Shown: in pieces, positions 8,183 to 17,462 of the stretch
Numbering within the stretch: position 1 is the first letter of the stretch
Layout of the letters: every line of letters starts with the position of its first letter
Origin: Hymenobacter mellowenesis
Lineage (GTDB): Bacteria; Bacteroidota; Bacteroidia; Cytophagales; Hymenobacteraceae
NCBI RefSeq assembly: GCF_030581005.1
Contig: NZ_JAUQSX010000010.1
Location: 186,001-250,000, forward strand
DNA length: 64,000 bases
Direction: 5' to 3'
Notes under the pieces: model-generated
What the model was told of the DNA's origin: nothing
Databases searched by the model: none
The model's input: the letters and a program-made list of their open reading frames with translations, nothing else
Translations under genes and position numbers: made by a program

Positions 8183-10366
8183 ATGAGATACAAGCTACTA
8201 CTTCTTGTTTGGCTGTTGATGGGGCTGGGGGCTGTTTCCGAGGTGCGCGCGTCGCACCTGCTGGGCGGCGACCTGACGTATGTCTCGCTCGGCAATAATC
8301 AATACCGCGTCAAGTTTCGCCTCTACCGCGACTGCTCGGGCATTGTGCCCCTGCCCTTTACCCTGGAATGCCGCAACGGCGGCTGCAACGCCACGGCCAC
8401 GCTCACGGCGCCGCTGGTGCAGCAGGGCGCCGTGGAAATGGGCAATCCGTTCTGTGCCGCCGTTTCGGCCGGGCCGTGCCAGGGGCCGGCCGGGCTACCC
8501 AACTACGACCGGTACACGTACCAGGCCACCGTTACCCTCGCCCCCGGCAACTGGGCGCTGAGCGTGGGCACCTCGCAGGACTACCGGACCAACATGACCA
8601 ACATGACGGGCAACGACCTGTACGTGGAAGCCACCCTCGACAACCGCAGCCAGGGCACCACGGCCGTGGCCAATACTTCGCCGCAGTTCGACGCGCTGGA
8701 CATTCCCATGCAATACGTATGCTGGCGGCAGAACACGACCATCACCTTCCCGGCCACCGAGCCCGACGGCGATTCCCTGGCTTATACGCTGACAGCGCCG
8801 CTGCAAGCCTGTGGCACGCCCGTGCGGTACACTTCGGTCAGCCTGCCGCCGGTGCTGGCGCCGGTTTCGAGCCCCAGCGGCCCGTGTTTTTTCAACTACC
8901 CGGGCTCCGGCGCCATCTACTTCACGCCCACCAACCCCATTTTGCTGGGAGTGGACACCCTAGGCCGGTGCCCGTCCCGGACGGGCGTCACGCGCACCTT
9001 GTTTTTCAACCCGCAGGCGCGCACCCTCACCTTCACCCCGGGCATTTTGAACGCGAATACCACGCCCGGAGCAAACCAATACCAGCTGGCTATTCTGGTT
9101 ACCGAGTACCGCCGCATCGGCGGCGTGCGCCGCGTCATCGGCACGGTGCGCCGCGAAATGACGGTGGTGGTGGCCGATTGCAATGGCAACAGCCTGCCCA
9201 ATCCACCCACGGTAGGCAGCAACCCCAACCTGCCCGATACGACCCGGATTGACGTGCGTACCTGCAGCTACACGCGGGTCGAGCTCAGCTTCACCGACCC
9301 CGATAACCTGCTCACGCCCAGCGCCAACCAGCACCTGACCGTGACGCTGCCACCCAACCTCAACAGCGACCCCAGCCTGTTTGGCGCTCCCGACGTGGGC
9401 ACGTTCCGCCTCACGGGCAACGGCAGCACCAACCCCAAGGCGGTGCTGCTTTTCCAGCCCTCCCCTACTGCCGGCGGCCGCGTCATTCGCTTCAACCTGA
9501 AAATTGAGGACGACGCCTGCCCCGTCAAGGGCGTGCAAAACCGGGTAATTATCATTCGGATATTCCGGGGCAATTACGCCCAGATAACACCCATTTTGCC
9601 TCCTCCGCTTTGCCAGGGCGCCAGCATGGTGTTGCAAGGCCAGATACTGCGAACCGACTCGGTCCGGAACTTCACCACCAACACCTCCCAGCTGCAGCCC
9701 TATGCTTACCAGTGGACGGCCAATGCCGGCGGCAACGGCCTGCCGGCCGTCACCAACACGCGGGACATCGCGGTGAACCCCACCGTGACGACGCGCTACT
9801 ATTTGCGCGTGACTCCGACGTTGGGCTATACCACGGGGTGCGGCGATACCACGTCGGTGGTAGTGCGTGTGCGGCCGGGCGTGACAACGCCCGTCATCAC
9901 CCGCAACGGCCAGACCCTGACCAGCAGCTACGCCACTGGCAACCAGTGGTACCTCAACGGGCAGCCTATTCCCGGCGCCACCGGCCAGAGTATCACCATT
10001 GCCAACGGCGGCACCTACACGGTGCAAACCGTAGTGGCGGGCCCAGCAGGCAGCTGCACCTCGCCCGCCTCGGCGGCCTTCACGGTGCTTTCGGCCCTGC
10101 GCGCCCAGCCCGGCACCAGCCTGGGCGTGGCCCCCAACCCCACGCCCGACGGCCGCCTGCAGGTCACGCTCACCGGCTACAGCCAGCCAGTGGCCCTCAC
10201 CGTATTTGATGCCCTGGGCCGCCGCGTGGCCGAGGCTTCGGTGCCCGCGCCCAACCCGCAAGGCACCATCCAGGAGCTGAACCTGAGCGGCTGCGAGGCC
10301 GGCCTCTACCTGCTGCAGGTGCGCACGGCCACTAGCTTGGAAGTGCGCCGCATCGTGCGCCAGTAG
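8183..10366 (+). CDS. T9SS type A sorting domain surface protein, paralogue 2
   Basis: A 727 aa paralogue of the gene just upstream, alignable essentially end to end: signal peptide ending near VRA, SHLLGGDLTYVSLGN, YRDCSG, CRNGGCNA, TRIDVRTC and a near-identical sorting domain (PNPTPDGRLQVTL, AGLYLLQVRT). The C-terminal and several internal stretches are also very close at the nucleotide level, which suggests a recent tandem duplication or ongoing gene conversion. A strong bidirectional terminator follows, shared with the convergent GH2 gene. Whether the two genes form one transcript is not clear; the 122-nt gap has no obvious terminator. Confidence 0.88.
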   Translation: MRYKLLLLVWLLMGLGAVSEVRASHLLGGDLTYVSLGNNQYRVKFRLYRDCSGIVPLPFTLECRNGGCNATATLTAPLVQQGAVEMGNPFCAAVSAGPCQGPAGLPNYDRYTYQATVTLAPGNWALSVGTSQDYRTNMTNMTGNDLYVEATLDNRSQGTTAVANTSPQFDALDIPMQYVCWRQNTTITFPATEPDGDSLAYTLTAPLQACGTPVRYTSVSLPPVLAPVSSPSGPCFFNYPGSGAIYFTPTNPILLGVDTLGRCPSRTGVTRTLFFNPQARTLTFTPGILNANTTPGANQYQLAILVTEYRRIGGVRRVIGTVRREMTVVVADCNGNSLPNPPTVGSNPNLPDTTRIDVRTCSYTRVELSFTDPDNLLTPSANQHLTVTLPPNLNSDPSLFGAPDVGTFRLTGNGSTNPKAVLLFQPSPTAGGRVIRFNLKIEDDACPVKGVQNRVIIIRIFRGNYAQITPILPPPLCQGASMVLQGQILRTDSVRNFTTNTSQLQPYAYQWTANAGGNGLPAVTNTRDIAVNPTVTTRYYLRVTPTLGYTTGCGDTTSVVVRVRPGVTTPVITRNGQTLTSSYATGNQWYLNGQPIPGATGQSITIANGGTYTVQTVVAGPAGSCTSPASAAFTVLSALRAQPGTSLGVAPNPTPDGRLQVTLTGYSQPVALTVFDALGRRVAEASVPAPNPQGTIQELNLSGCEAGLYLLQVRTATSLEVRRIVRQ

Positions 10367-10387
10367 CGCTGTCAAGCGAGTTTAATT

Positions 10388-10433
10388 AACGCAAAAGCCC
10401 GGCTGCTTCTTTAGCAGCCGGGCTTTTTGCGTT
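10388..10433. terminator. Bidirectional rho-independent terminator
   Basis: Hairpin with AAAAGCCCGGCTGCT and AGCAGCCGGGCTTTT arms and A/T runs on both sides, placed between the convergent T9SS paralogue 2 and GH2 genes. It can serve both strands. Confidence 0.9.
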
Positions 10434-10443
10434 GCTCAACGGA

Positions 10444-12918
10444 TTATTTCGCGCCCACTTTCAGCTGCAGCGTGCCGGCTTGCAGCCCGGGGGCCGTCAC
10501 TTTCAGCACGGCATCACCGGCCTTGTTTGCGGCCTGCACAATGGCGACCAGCTGGCCGTGGAAGGCGTGCATCTGGGGCTTATGGAACAGCTCCAGGCTG
10601 GTGGGGTCGCCGTTGCCCATGGCGCGGAAGCTGCCCGCACCGCTCACGCTTACTTGCAGTTGGTCGGCGGCGTCGGGGCAGAGGTTGCCCTGGGCGTCTT
10701 CCACGCGGGCCGTCACGTAGGCCTGGTCCTGGCCGTCGGCGGAGAGCTTGGTGCGGTCGGCCACTAGCTTGATGTGGTGGGGCTTGCCGGCGGTGTGCAG
10801 GGTTTCTTCCCCCACGGCTTTGCCCTGGGCGTCGTAGGCCACTACTTTGATGGAGCCGGGCGCGTACTTCACGTCGTTCCACATCAGGCGGTAGCGCGTC
10901 TGCGGCTGGTCAGACTTTGTCTTGGTTTGGCGGCCTTGGCTCACGCCGTTCACAAATAGCTCGGCCGAGGGCTGGTTGGTGTAGCAGAACACGGGCGTGG
11001 TCTGGCCTTCGCGGCCGGGCCAGGTCCAGTGCGGCAGCAGGTGCAAGGTGGGCGCGGTGGGGTTCCAGCGGGCGCGGTAGAGGTAGAACCGGTCCTTGGG
11101 CATGCCCGCCAAATCGAGAATGCCGAACATGGAGCTGTGCGAGGGCCACTTCTCGTCGTAGGGCGTGGGCTCGCCTAGGTAGTCGAAGCCCGTCCACACG
11201 AACTCACCCAGCACGTTCGGGATGTCGTCCTGCTTCACAAACTCCTCGTCCGGCGTCTGCGACCACACGCAGGCTTCCAGGTCATACGACGAGCACTGGT
11301 TATCATCGTATTGCTTCTGCTTGGCCCGCACCACCGGAAATTTATACACCCCGCGCGAGCTGATGGTGGAGGCCGTTTCGGAGCCCAGCAGGAAGCCCTG
11401 GGGCAGCTTGCTCAGGGCGTCGGGGTATTGGTAGGGCTTGTAGTTGAAGCCGGGAATGTCGAGCATGTTGGCCATGCCGTACTTGAAGTCGTCGCCGTAG
11501 CGGTCCATGCCCGCGGCCACGGGGCGGGTGGGGTCTTCGCGGTGCACGATGTCCTGCAAGCGCTTGGCGATGATGGGGCCGTTGGCGTTGCTCTGGTCGG
11601 GCACCTCGTTGCCGATGCTCCACATAATCACCGACGGGTTGTTGCGGTCGCGGTGCACCATGTTCACCAAGTCGCGCTCCGACCACTCGTCGAAATACTG
11701 GCTGTAGCCGTTTTTCACCTTCGGCGCCTTCCACTCATCGAATGCCTCCACCATCATCATGAAGCCCATTTCGTCGCACAGCTGCACCAGCTCCGGGGCC
11801 GGCATGTTGTGCGAAGTCCGGATGGCATCGCAGCCCATGTCCTTCAGCAAAGTCAGCTGCCGGCGCAATGCCGCCACGTTGATAGCCGCGCCCAGCGGCC
11901 CCAAATCGTGGTGGTTACACACGCCCTTGAACTTGCGCGGCTGCCCGTTCAGCGAGAAGCCCTTGCCCGGCTCAAACTTGAACGAGCGAATGCCAAAGCG
12001 CGTGGTGTAAGTGTCCTTCAACGTCTGCCCCGCATACAGCTTCGACGAAGCCGTGTACAGCACCGGCGTTTCCGGCGACCACAGCTTCGGCTGCGGCACC
12101 TGCAAGGTCTGGTCGAATTCCGGCGTGCCCGCCGCGGCCAGGTTGCTGGTGCTGGTGGCCACCACCTTGCCCGCCGCATCCTTGATTTCGGTCACGAGGC
12201 GCAGCGCCGGGCGGGCGCCGCCAGCGGCCACTTGGGTGCGCAGCTTCACAGTGGCCGATTGGGCGGTGATGTCGGGCGTGGTGAGGTAGGTGCCCCACAC
12301 CGGAATGTGCACGTCGTCGGTCACGATGAGGTGTACGTTGCGGTAGAGGCCAGCCCCGGGGTACCAGCGCGAGGCTTCCGACTGGTTTTTCAGGCGCACG
12401 GCCAGCGTGTTGTCGCCGCTGGCTTTCAGATAAGAGGTGATGTCGAAGGAGAACGAGTTGTAGCCATAAGGCCAACTGCCCACTTCCTTGCCGTTCACAA
12501 ACACATGCGCGTCGCTCATCGCGCCATCAAACAATAGTACGGCCCGCTGCCCGGCTTTGAAGCCCGGCACCGCCAGTTTCCGCCGGTACCAGCCCGTGCC
12601 GATGAACGGCAGGCCGCCCGTGCGCCCGGCCTTTTGCGTGGCCTTCTGCTCCTGGTTCTGCTCAATCTTCACCGTTTGCAGGTCGTTGTTGCCGTCGAAG
12701 GGCCCGTAGATGGCCCAGTCGTGCGGCACGCGCACCGTCTGCCACCCGGCGTCCTTAAAATCGGGCTTGGCCGCATCGGGCTGCTCGCCTTTGGCGAATT
12801 TCCAGTCCGTGGTCAGCAGGTATTCCTGCCGCGTTTGGGCCGAAACTAACAAAGCCGTGGAAGACAAAACGAAGGTGGCCAGTCCTCCCAAAGCCCGGCG
12901 GCCAAATGATGCGCTCAT
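10444..12918 (-). CDS. Secreted GH2 beta-galactosidase-like glycoside hydrolase
   Basis: An 824 aa enzyme with a signal peptide ending at VSAQT, so periplasmic or exported. Domain order: sugar-binding jelly roll (roughly 35-210, VPHDWAI, GWYRRKL), immunoglobulin-like domain (about 210-320), TIM barrel (about 320-610), then DUF4982 (HWTWPGREGQ, FVNG) and a final Ig-like domain. The acid/base is E438 in SIGNEV and the likely nucleophile is E514 in SETAS; GVCNHHDLG and RTSHN are typical GH2 barrel motifs. Bacteroidota members act on beta-galactosides or beta-glucuronides of plant or host glycans. No SusC/SusD pair or sugar regulator is next to it, so it is not in a visible polysaccharide locus. 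Confidence 0.9.
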   Translation of the reverse strand: MSASFGRRALGGLATFVLSSTALLVSAQTRQEYLLTTDWKFAKGEQPDAAKPDFKDAGWQTVRVPHDWAIYGPFDGNNDLQTVKIEQNQEQKATQKAGRTGGLPFIGTGWYRRKLAVPGFKAGQRAVLLFDGAMSDAHVFVNGKEVGSWPYGYNSFSFDITSYLKASGDNTLAVRLKNQSEASRWYPGAGLYRNVHLIVTDDVHIPVWGTYLTTPDITAQSATVKLRTQVAAGGARPALRLVTEIKDAAGKVVATSTSNLAAAGTPEFDQTLQVPQPKLWSPETPVLYTASSKLYAGQTLKDTYTTRFGIRSFKFEPGKGFSLNGQPRKFKGVCNHHDLGPLGAAINVAALRRQLTLLKDMGCDAIRTSHNMPAPELVQLCDEMGFMMMVEAFDEWKAPKVKNGYSQYFDEWSERDLVNMVHRDRNNPSVIMWSIGNEVPDQSNANGPIIAKRLQDIVHREDPTRPVAAGMDRYGDDFKYGMANMLDIPGFNYKPYQYPDALSKLPQGFLLGSETASTISSRGVYKFPVVRAKQKQYDDNQCSSYDLEACVWSQTPDEEFVKQDDIPNVLGEFVWTGFDYLGEPTPYDEKWPSHSSMFGILDLAGMPKDRFYLYRARWNPTAPTLHLLPHWTWPGREGQTTPVFCYTNQPSAELFVNGVSQGRQTKTKSDQPQTRYRLMWNDVKYAPGSIKVVAYDAQGKAVGEETLHTAGKPHHIKLVADRTKLSADGQDQAYVTARVEDAQGNLCPDAADQLQVSVSGAGSFRAMGNGDPTSLELFHKPQMHAFHGQLVAIVQAANKAGDAVLKVTAPGLQAGTLQLKVGAK

Positions 12919-13063
12919 ACGATTTGCAATTGATGAAGCCGGGCACAACGTTCGTTTGCCCAGGCCAGCAAAGGTCCGTTTTCTTCCCGGAAGCCACAAG
13001 ACAATCGTTTGTGTAAATCAAAAGCAAACCGGCCAACAGCCCTCGTAGCCCGCCGGCAACAAA

Positions 13064-13095
13064 AAAGGTCTTTCATCAACTGATGAAAGACCTTT
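13064..13095 (-). terminator. Terminator after tRNA-Leu
   Basis: Hairpin AAGGTCTTTCATCA / TGATGAAAGACCTT, with a T run when read on the minus strand, directly 3' of the tRNA-Leu gene. Confidence 0.85.
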
Positions 13096-13099
13096 CCAG

Positions 13100-13182
13100 T
13101 ACCAGAGACGGGACTCGAACCCGTACTCCCTTTCGGAAACGACAGTTTAAGTGTCGCGTGGCTACCATTACACCACTCTGGC
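13100..13182 (-). tRNA. tRNA-Leu (anticodon TAA)
   Basis: An 83-nt tRNA. The anticodon stem CGACA/TGTCG encloses loop CTTAAAC, so the anticodon is TAA and the codon read is UUA. It has a long class II variable arm (TTTCCGAAAGG), the T-arm motif GGTTCGAGTCC and an acceptor stem GCCAGAG/CTCTGGT closed by a G-U pair. CCA is not encoded. It is followed by its own terminator. Confidence 0.93.
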
Positions 13183-13190
13183 ATAAACAG

Positions 13191-13679
13191 TTACCTCATT
13201 TTCCTGCTTTGATTTTTGCCACGGTAATTTCCCATTAAGGCATGGCAATTAGGGCAAAGCACCTGCAAGTTAGTAAGTCGATGGTCATTGTTGATTCCAT
13301 TAGCGTGGTGGAGCTCTAAGGGAATAGGCTGCTGTTGCCACTCGGCCAAGCCGCAGACTTCGCATTTGGGTTCCTTTAGCCAGTGCTCAATCAAGCGGTT
13401 ACGCAGTCGATAAGTTGATGTGTAAGTAGAATTCTCAACCAAGATATTTTCCCAGGAAAATGCCGGGCCCAACATGCGGTACCGCGCCCCCTGGTTCCAG
13501 GCCGCTCCCGTAAAATGGCTGGTATCCAGTCCCAGCCGGGCGATGCGTGCATTCACCGTTTTGTAGTGCCGCCGGCACCAACCCGCGATGCGGCCCAGCA
13601 CCTGCGCCACCGACAGGCTTTCGGCCACGGCCTCCCGGAACTCGTCATCGGTGCTGAAGCATTTGCGGGTGGCGGCCAT
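13191..13679 (-). CDS. HNH endonuclease family protein
   Basis: A 162 aa protein with a C-terminal HNH nuclease fold: CEVCG and CPNCH zinc ribbons, with LELHHANG...HRLTNLQVLCPNC between them carrying the catalytic HH and N residues. The N-terminal half (VAQVLGRIAGWCRRHYKTV) looks like a small helical DNA-binding region, as in HNH proteins of phage and mobile-intron type. It lies on the same strand between two tRNA genes, with almost no spare sequence at its 3' side (8 nt to tRNA-Leu). Its 3' half is AT-richer than its neighbours. It could be a solitary homing-type nuclease or a domesticated remnant. Confidence 0.85.
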   Translation of the reverse strand: MAATRKCFSTDDEFREAVAESLSVAQVLGRIAGWCRRHYKTVNARIARLGLDTSHFTGAAWNQGARYRMLGPAFSWENILVENSTYTSTYRLRNRLIEHWLKEPKCEVCGLAEWQQQPIPLELHHANGINNDHRLTNLQVLCPNCHALMGNYRGKNQSRKMR

Positions 13680-13698
13680 CGGATTGGGCTAAAACAAA

Positions 13699-13724
13699 AA
13701 ACGCTGCCCGAAGACAGCGTTTTT
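13699..13724. terminator. Hairpin terminator between tRNA-Gly and the HNH gene
   Basis: AACGCTG / CAGCGTT stem with A and T runs on either side (flanks AAAAA and TTTTT), directly 3' of tRNA-Gly on the minus strand and just upstream of the HNH gene start. Confidence 0.8.
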
Positions 13725-13731
13725 TACTTTT

Positions 13732-13807
13732 TGGAGCGGGAGACGAGGTTCGAACTCGCGACCTCGACCTTGGCAAGGTCGCGCTCTACCAACTGAGCTA
13801 CTCTCGC
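13732..13807 (-). tRNA. tRNA-Gly (anticodon GCC)
   Basis: A 76-nt tRNA including an encoded CCA end. The anticodon stem CGACC/GGTCG encloses loop TTGCCAA, giving anticodon GCC. The D-arm (AGCTCAGTTGGTAGAGC) and T-arm (GAGTTCGAACCTC) are standard. The acceptor stem is GCGAGAG against CTCCCGC, which leaves an A4-C69 mismatch where a G-C pair would be expected. Confidence 0.93.
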
Positions 13808-13847
13808 AGGGGGTTCAGAACAATTTTCGTTGTGCTGAATGGTGCGA

Positions 13848-13855
13848 CAAAGGTA
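13848..13855 (-). promoter_or_regulatory. Candidate -7 box for tRNA-Gly
   Basis: On the minus strand this reads TACCTTTG, an exact match to the Bacteroidota -7 consensus TAnnTTTG. A TTG is found about 20 nt further upstream (13875-13877), in the right place for the -33 TTTG element. The box lies 41 nt before the tRNA-Gly gene. Confidence 0.6.
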
Positions 13856-13938
13856 GGGCGATTTTTTGAGGATGCAAGTAGCAGGTGCGGAAATTTCCGC
13901 TCCTGGGGCCTTTCTGCTTCATTTTCAGCCCGAAAAAT

Positions 13939-16632
13939 TTAACCTTTCCCTAACGTCAGCTTCAACTCGTTCAACTTCATCAGCGCTTCAATGGGCGTGA
14001 GCGTGTTCACATCCAAGTGTTGCAGCAGTTCGCGGATGCGTTCCAAGGCCGGGTCGCTCGGCTCGAAGATGCTGAGCTGGGCGCGCGGCGCGGTCGCCAC
14101 GGCCGCCGTGGCGCGGGGCTGCGGCGTGGCGGGCTGCCGGGGCGGCGGCACCGCAATGCCCGCGCGGCTGCCATTGCCATTCGGCTCAATGCCGGCCAGC
14201 ACGTCGTCGAACTCGGTGGGCACGCCATCCTCGGCGCCAGCGCTGGTGCGCTCCACTTCCAGGTGATGCATGATTTCGTTGGCCCGCAGTACCACCGAGG
14301 TGGGCATGCCAGCCAGCCGCGCCACGTGGATGCCGAAGCTGTGCTCGGAGCCGCCGGGCTGCAGCTTGCGCAGGAAGAGGATGCGGCCGTCGGCCTCCTT
14401 CACGGCCACGTTGTAATTGCGCACGCGGGGGCAGTCGTCGGCCAGCTGGTTGAGTTCGTGGTAGTGGGTGGCGAAGAGGGTTTTGGCCTTGGCCTTCGGG
14501 TTGTTGTGCAGGTGCTCCACAATGGCCCAGGCGATGCTGATGCCGTCGTAGGTGCTCGTGCCGCGCCCGATTTCGTCCATCAGCACCAGGCTGCGGTCTG
14601 AGAGGTTATTCAGGATGGAGGCGGTTTCGGTCATTTCCACCATGAAGGTGCTTTCGCCCTTGCTCAGGTTGTCGGAAGCGCCCACGCGGGTGAAAATCTT
14701 GTCGATGATGCCCACCGTGGCCGCGTCGGCGGGCACGAACGAGCCAATCTGGGCCAGCAGCACGATGAGAGCCGTCTGGCGCAGTAGGGCGGATTTCCCG
14801 GCCATGTTGGGACCGGTTATCACCACAATCTGCTGCTCGTCCTGGTCGAGGCAGATGTCGTTGGGGATGTAGCTTTCGCCGGGCGGCAGCTGGCGCTCGA
14901 TGACGGGGTGGCGGCCGGCTTTGATGTCGAGCAGGGTGCCGTCGTTCACCACGGGCTGCACGTAGCGCTGCTGCCGCGCCGTGAGGGCGAAGCTAGCCAG
15001 GCAGTCGGTCACGCCAATGGCGCGGGCGTTCTGCTGGATTTGAGGCACAAAATCCAGCGCGGCCAGCACCAGGTCATTGTAGATTTTCTGCTCGATGACG
15101 AACAGCTTTTCCTCGGCGTTGAGGATTTTCTCCTCGTAGGTTTTCAGTTCCTCGGTCACGTAGCGCTCGGCGTTCACCAGCGTTTGCTTGCGAATCCACT
15201 CGGCGGGCACCTTGTCTTTGTGGGCGTTGGTCACTTCGAGGTAGTAGCCAAAAACCTTGTTATAAGCCACTTTCAGCGACGAGATGCCGGTGTTGCGCTG
15301 CTCGCGCATCTGGAGCTGCAGCAGGAAATCTTTACCCGAGAAGGCCAGCGCGCGCAGCTCGTCCAACTCAGCATCAACGCCCGAGTTCAGCACGCCGCCC
15401 TGGTTGGTGAGGATGGGCGCGTCGGGCTTGATTTTGGTGAGAATTTCCTGGCGCAGGGTGGCGCAGGGGTTGAGCTGGTCGGCCAGCTTCACCAGGGCGC
15501 GCACGCCGGAGGCGGCCAGCCGCTCGCGCATGGGCGCCACGGCTTCGAGGGCGCGGGCCAGCTGCAGCAGCTCGCGCGGGTTCACGCGGCGCACGGCCAC
15601 TTTGGAAATCAGGCGCTCCAGGTCGTTTATCTGGCGCAGGTGCTGGGTGAGGTCGCCGAGCAACTCCTCATCGGCCACCAGCGCGGCTACGGTATCGAGG
15701 CGGCGCTGAATCTGACTTACTTCCTTGAGGGGCAGCACTATCCACTTGCGCAGCAGGCGGGCGCCCATGGGCGTCAGGGTCTGGTCGAGCACGTCGATGA
15801 GGGGCACGCCGCCGGGGTGCTGGGCCTGCACCAGTTCCAGGTTGCGCACCGTGAAGCGGTCGAGCCACACGTACTTGTCCTCCTCCAAGCGGCCGAGGCT
15901 GGCGATGTGCTGGATGTCGGTGTGCTTGGTTTCGGCGAGGTAGTGCAGAATGCAGCCGGCCGCAATGACGCCCTCTTTCAGGTTGTCGACGCCGAAGCCT
16001 TTGAGCGAGGTAGTTCGGAAGTGGCGCGTGAGAGTGTCGTGAGCGTAGTCGGCACCGAAAACCCAGTCGTCCAGCGCGTAGGTGCAATAGTCGGGGCCGA
16101 AGGTTTGCTCAAACTCAGAGCGGCTTTTCTTGCAGAACAGCACCTCGGCGGGGCTGAAATTCTGCATCAGCTTGCCCAAGTAATCGAGCGTGCCCTGGGC
16201 GGCCAGAAACTCGCCAGTGCTGATATCGAGGAAAGAAATACCCGCTTCGGTTTTGCCGAAGTGAATGGCGGCGAGGTAGTTATTCGAGCGACGTTCGAGC
16301 ACGTTGTCGTGCATGCTCACGCCGGGCGTTACCAGCTCGGTGATGCCGCGTTTTACCAGGCCTTTGGCTTCCTTGGGGTTTTCGAGCTGGTCGCAGATGG
16401 CCACGCGCTGGCCGGCGCGCACCAGCTTGGGCAGGTAGTTGTCGAGCGAATGGTGCGGGAAGCCCGCCAACGCCACTTCGCTGCTGCTGCCGGCGCCGCG
16501 CTTGGTGAGCGTGATGTCGAGAATGCGGCTGGCCGTGACGGCATCCTCGCCGAAGGTTTCGTAAAAATCGCCCACCCGAAACAGCAATACCGCGCCCGGA
16601 TGCTGCTGCTTGAGCTGGTAATACTGCTTCAT
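13939..16632 (-). CDS. mutS: DNA mismatch repair protein MutS
   Basis: An 897 aa MutS. The mismatch-reading motif is F23-Y24-E25 in VGDFYETFGED; connector, lever and clamp regions follow; the ATPase has Walker A GPNMAGKSALLRQ near residue 612, Walker B LVLMDEIGRGTST and the signature FATHYHEL. A short helical C-terminal tail (LLQHLDVNTLTPIEALMKLNEL) matches the dimer/tetramer region. ATG 16632 is conservative; a GTG at 16650 or further upstream is possible, because E. coli MutS has about a dozen residues before the equivalent MxQY motif. It acts with MutL in post-replicative repair. It is divergent from the TrmH-type methyltransferase gene. Confidence 0.95.
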   Translation of the reverse strand: MKQYYQLKQQHPGAVLLFRVGDFYETFGEDAVTASRILDITLTKRGAGSSSEVALAGFPHHSLDNYLPKLVRAGQRVAICDQLENPKEAKGLVKRGITELVTPGVSMHDNVLERRSNNYLAAIHFGKTEAGISFLDISTGEFLAAQGTLDYLGKLMQNFSPAEVLFCKKSRSEFEQTFGPDYCTYALDDWVFGADYAHDTLTRHFRTTSLKGFGVDNLKEGVIAAGCILHYLAETKHTDIQHIASLGRLEEDKYVWLDRFTVRNLELVQAQHPGGVPLIDVLDQTLTPMGARLLRKWIVLPLKEVSQIQRRLDTVAALVADEELLGDLTQHLRQINDLERLISKVAVRRVNPRELLQLARALEAVAPMRERLAASGVRALVKLADQLNPCATLRQEILTKIKPDAPILTNQGGVLNSGVDAELDELRALAFSGKDFLLQLQMREQRNTGISSLKVAYNKVFGYYLEVTNAHKDKVPAEWIRKQTLVNAERYVTEELKTYEEKILNAEEKLFVIEQKIYNDLVLAALDFVPQIQQNARAIGVTDCLASFALTARQQRYVQPVVNDGTLLDIKAGRHPVIERQLPPGESYIPNDICLDQDEQQIVVITGPNMAGKSALLRQTALIVLLAQIGSFVPADAATVGIIDKIFTRVGASDNLSKGESTFMVEMTETASILNNLSDRSLVLMDEIGRGTSTYDGISIAWAIVEHLHNNPKAKAKTLFATHYHELNQLADDCPRVRNYNVAVKEADGRILFLRKLQPGGSEHSFGIHVARLAGMPTSVVLRANEIMHHLEVERTSAGAEDGVPTEFDDVLAGIEPNGNGSRAGIAVPPPRQPATPQPRATAAVATAPRAQLSIFEPSDPALERIRELLQHLDVNTLTPIEALMKLNELKLTLGKG

Positions 16633-16882
16633 CAGCGGCGTTTCACTCACGGCCGGGATGGGCACGGTGAAGTGGTCGGGGCCGACGGACTTGATGACGA
16701 ATTCTTTTTTGGGTGCAGGCAAGGCAACGGCGCGCGACCTTTGCAGGGCGCAGCATTTTGATGTGAACAAGGAAAAGGCAGCAGCTTCCGCAGTTGCGGA
16801 GGCGGCTTGACGAAACGCATCAAACCCGCCGGCCACCCCATTTTAAACCGACAAAGCGAACCGCAAAGTTCGCGCTATTTTC

Positions 16883-17416
16883 ATGCGAAAACTTACAATG
16901 GCCGAGCTGAACCGGGCCTCGGTCGATGACTTCAAAAGTACGCCTAAAAGCCCCGTGGTTTTGGTGCTCGACAACGTGCGCAGCATGCACAACGTGGGGG
17001 CCATTTTCCGCACGGCCGACGCCTTTGCGCTGGAAAAAATCTACCTCTGCGGCTATACGCCGCGCCCGCCGCACCGCGAAATCACCAAAACCGCGCTGGG
17101 CAGCGAGGAATCCATGGCCTGGGAATACGCGGCCGAGACGGTGACCGCCGTGGCCGCCCTCAAAGCCGCCGGCTACCAAGTGGCCGCCGTGGAGCAAACC
17201 ACCGACAGCGTACTGCTGCCCCAGTTTCGGCCCGAGCCCGGCCGCCCCCTGGCCCTGGTGCTGGGCAACGAAGTTTTCGGCGTGGAAGACTCCGTGCTGG
17301 CGCTGTGCGACGTGGCCGTGGAAATTCCTCAATTTGGCACCAAGCACTCGCTGAACGTGGGCGTGGCGGCCGGCGTGGTGCTTTGGGATGCGCTGGTGAA
17401 GCTGGGCGTGGTATAG
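16883..17416 (+). CDS. TrmH/SpoU family RNA 2'-O-methyltransferase
   Basis: A 177 aa SPOUT methyltransferase lacking any N-terminal substrate-binding domain. The three knot motifs are present: LDNVRSMHNVGAIFRTADAF (motif 1), LVLGNEVFGV (motif 2) and IPQFGTKHSLNVGVAAGVVL (motif 3, SAM binding). Stand-alone enzymes of this size modify tRNA or rRNA ribose; the site cannot be read from sequence. The ATG at 16883 lies about 30 nt past the end of the mutS upstream region, and the two genes diverge. Confidence 0.9.
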   Translation: MRKLTMAELNRASVDDFKSTPKSPVVLVLDNVRSMHNVGAIFRTADAFALEKIYLCGYTPRPPHREITKTALGSEESMAWEYAAETVTAVAALKAAGYQVAAVEQTTDSVLLPQFRPEPGRPLALVLGNEVFGVEDSVLALCDVAVEIPQFGTKHSLNVGVAAGVVLWDALVKLGVV

Positions 17417-17462
17417 GGGGTTCGTCGCTCGCGCCCGCCAGGCCCCTCCGACAACCATTGCC

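Noticed and set aside
14908..16761. Long plus-strand open frame (617 codons) opposite mutS
   Set aside because: Antisense to mutS, low complexity, no motif.
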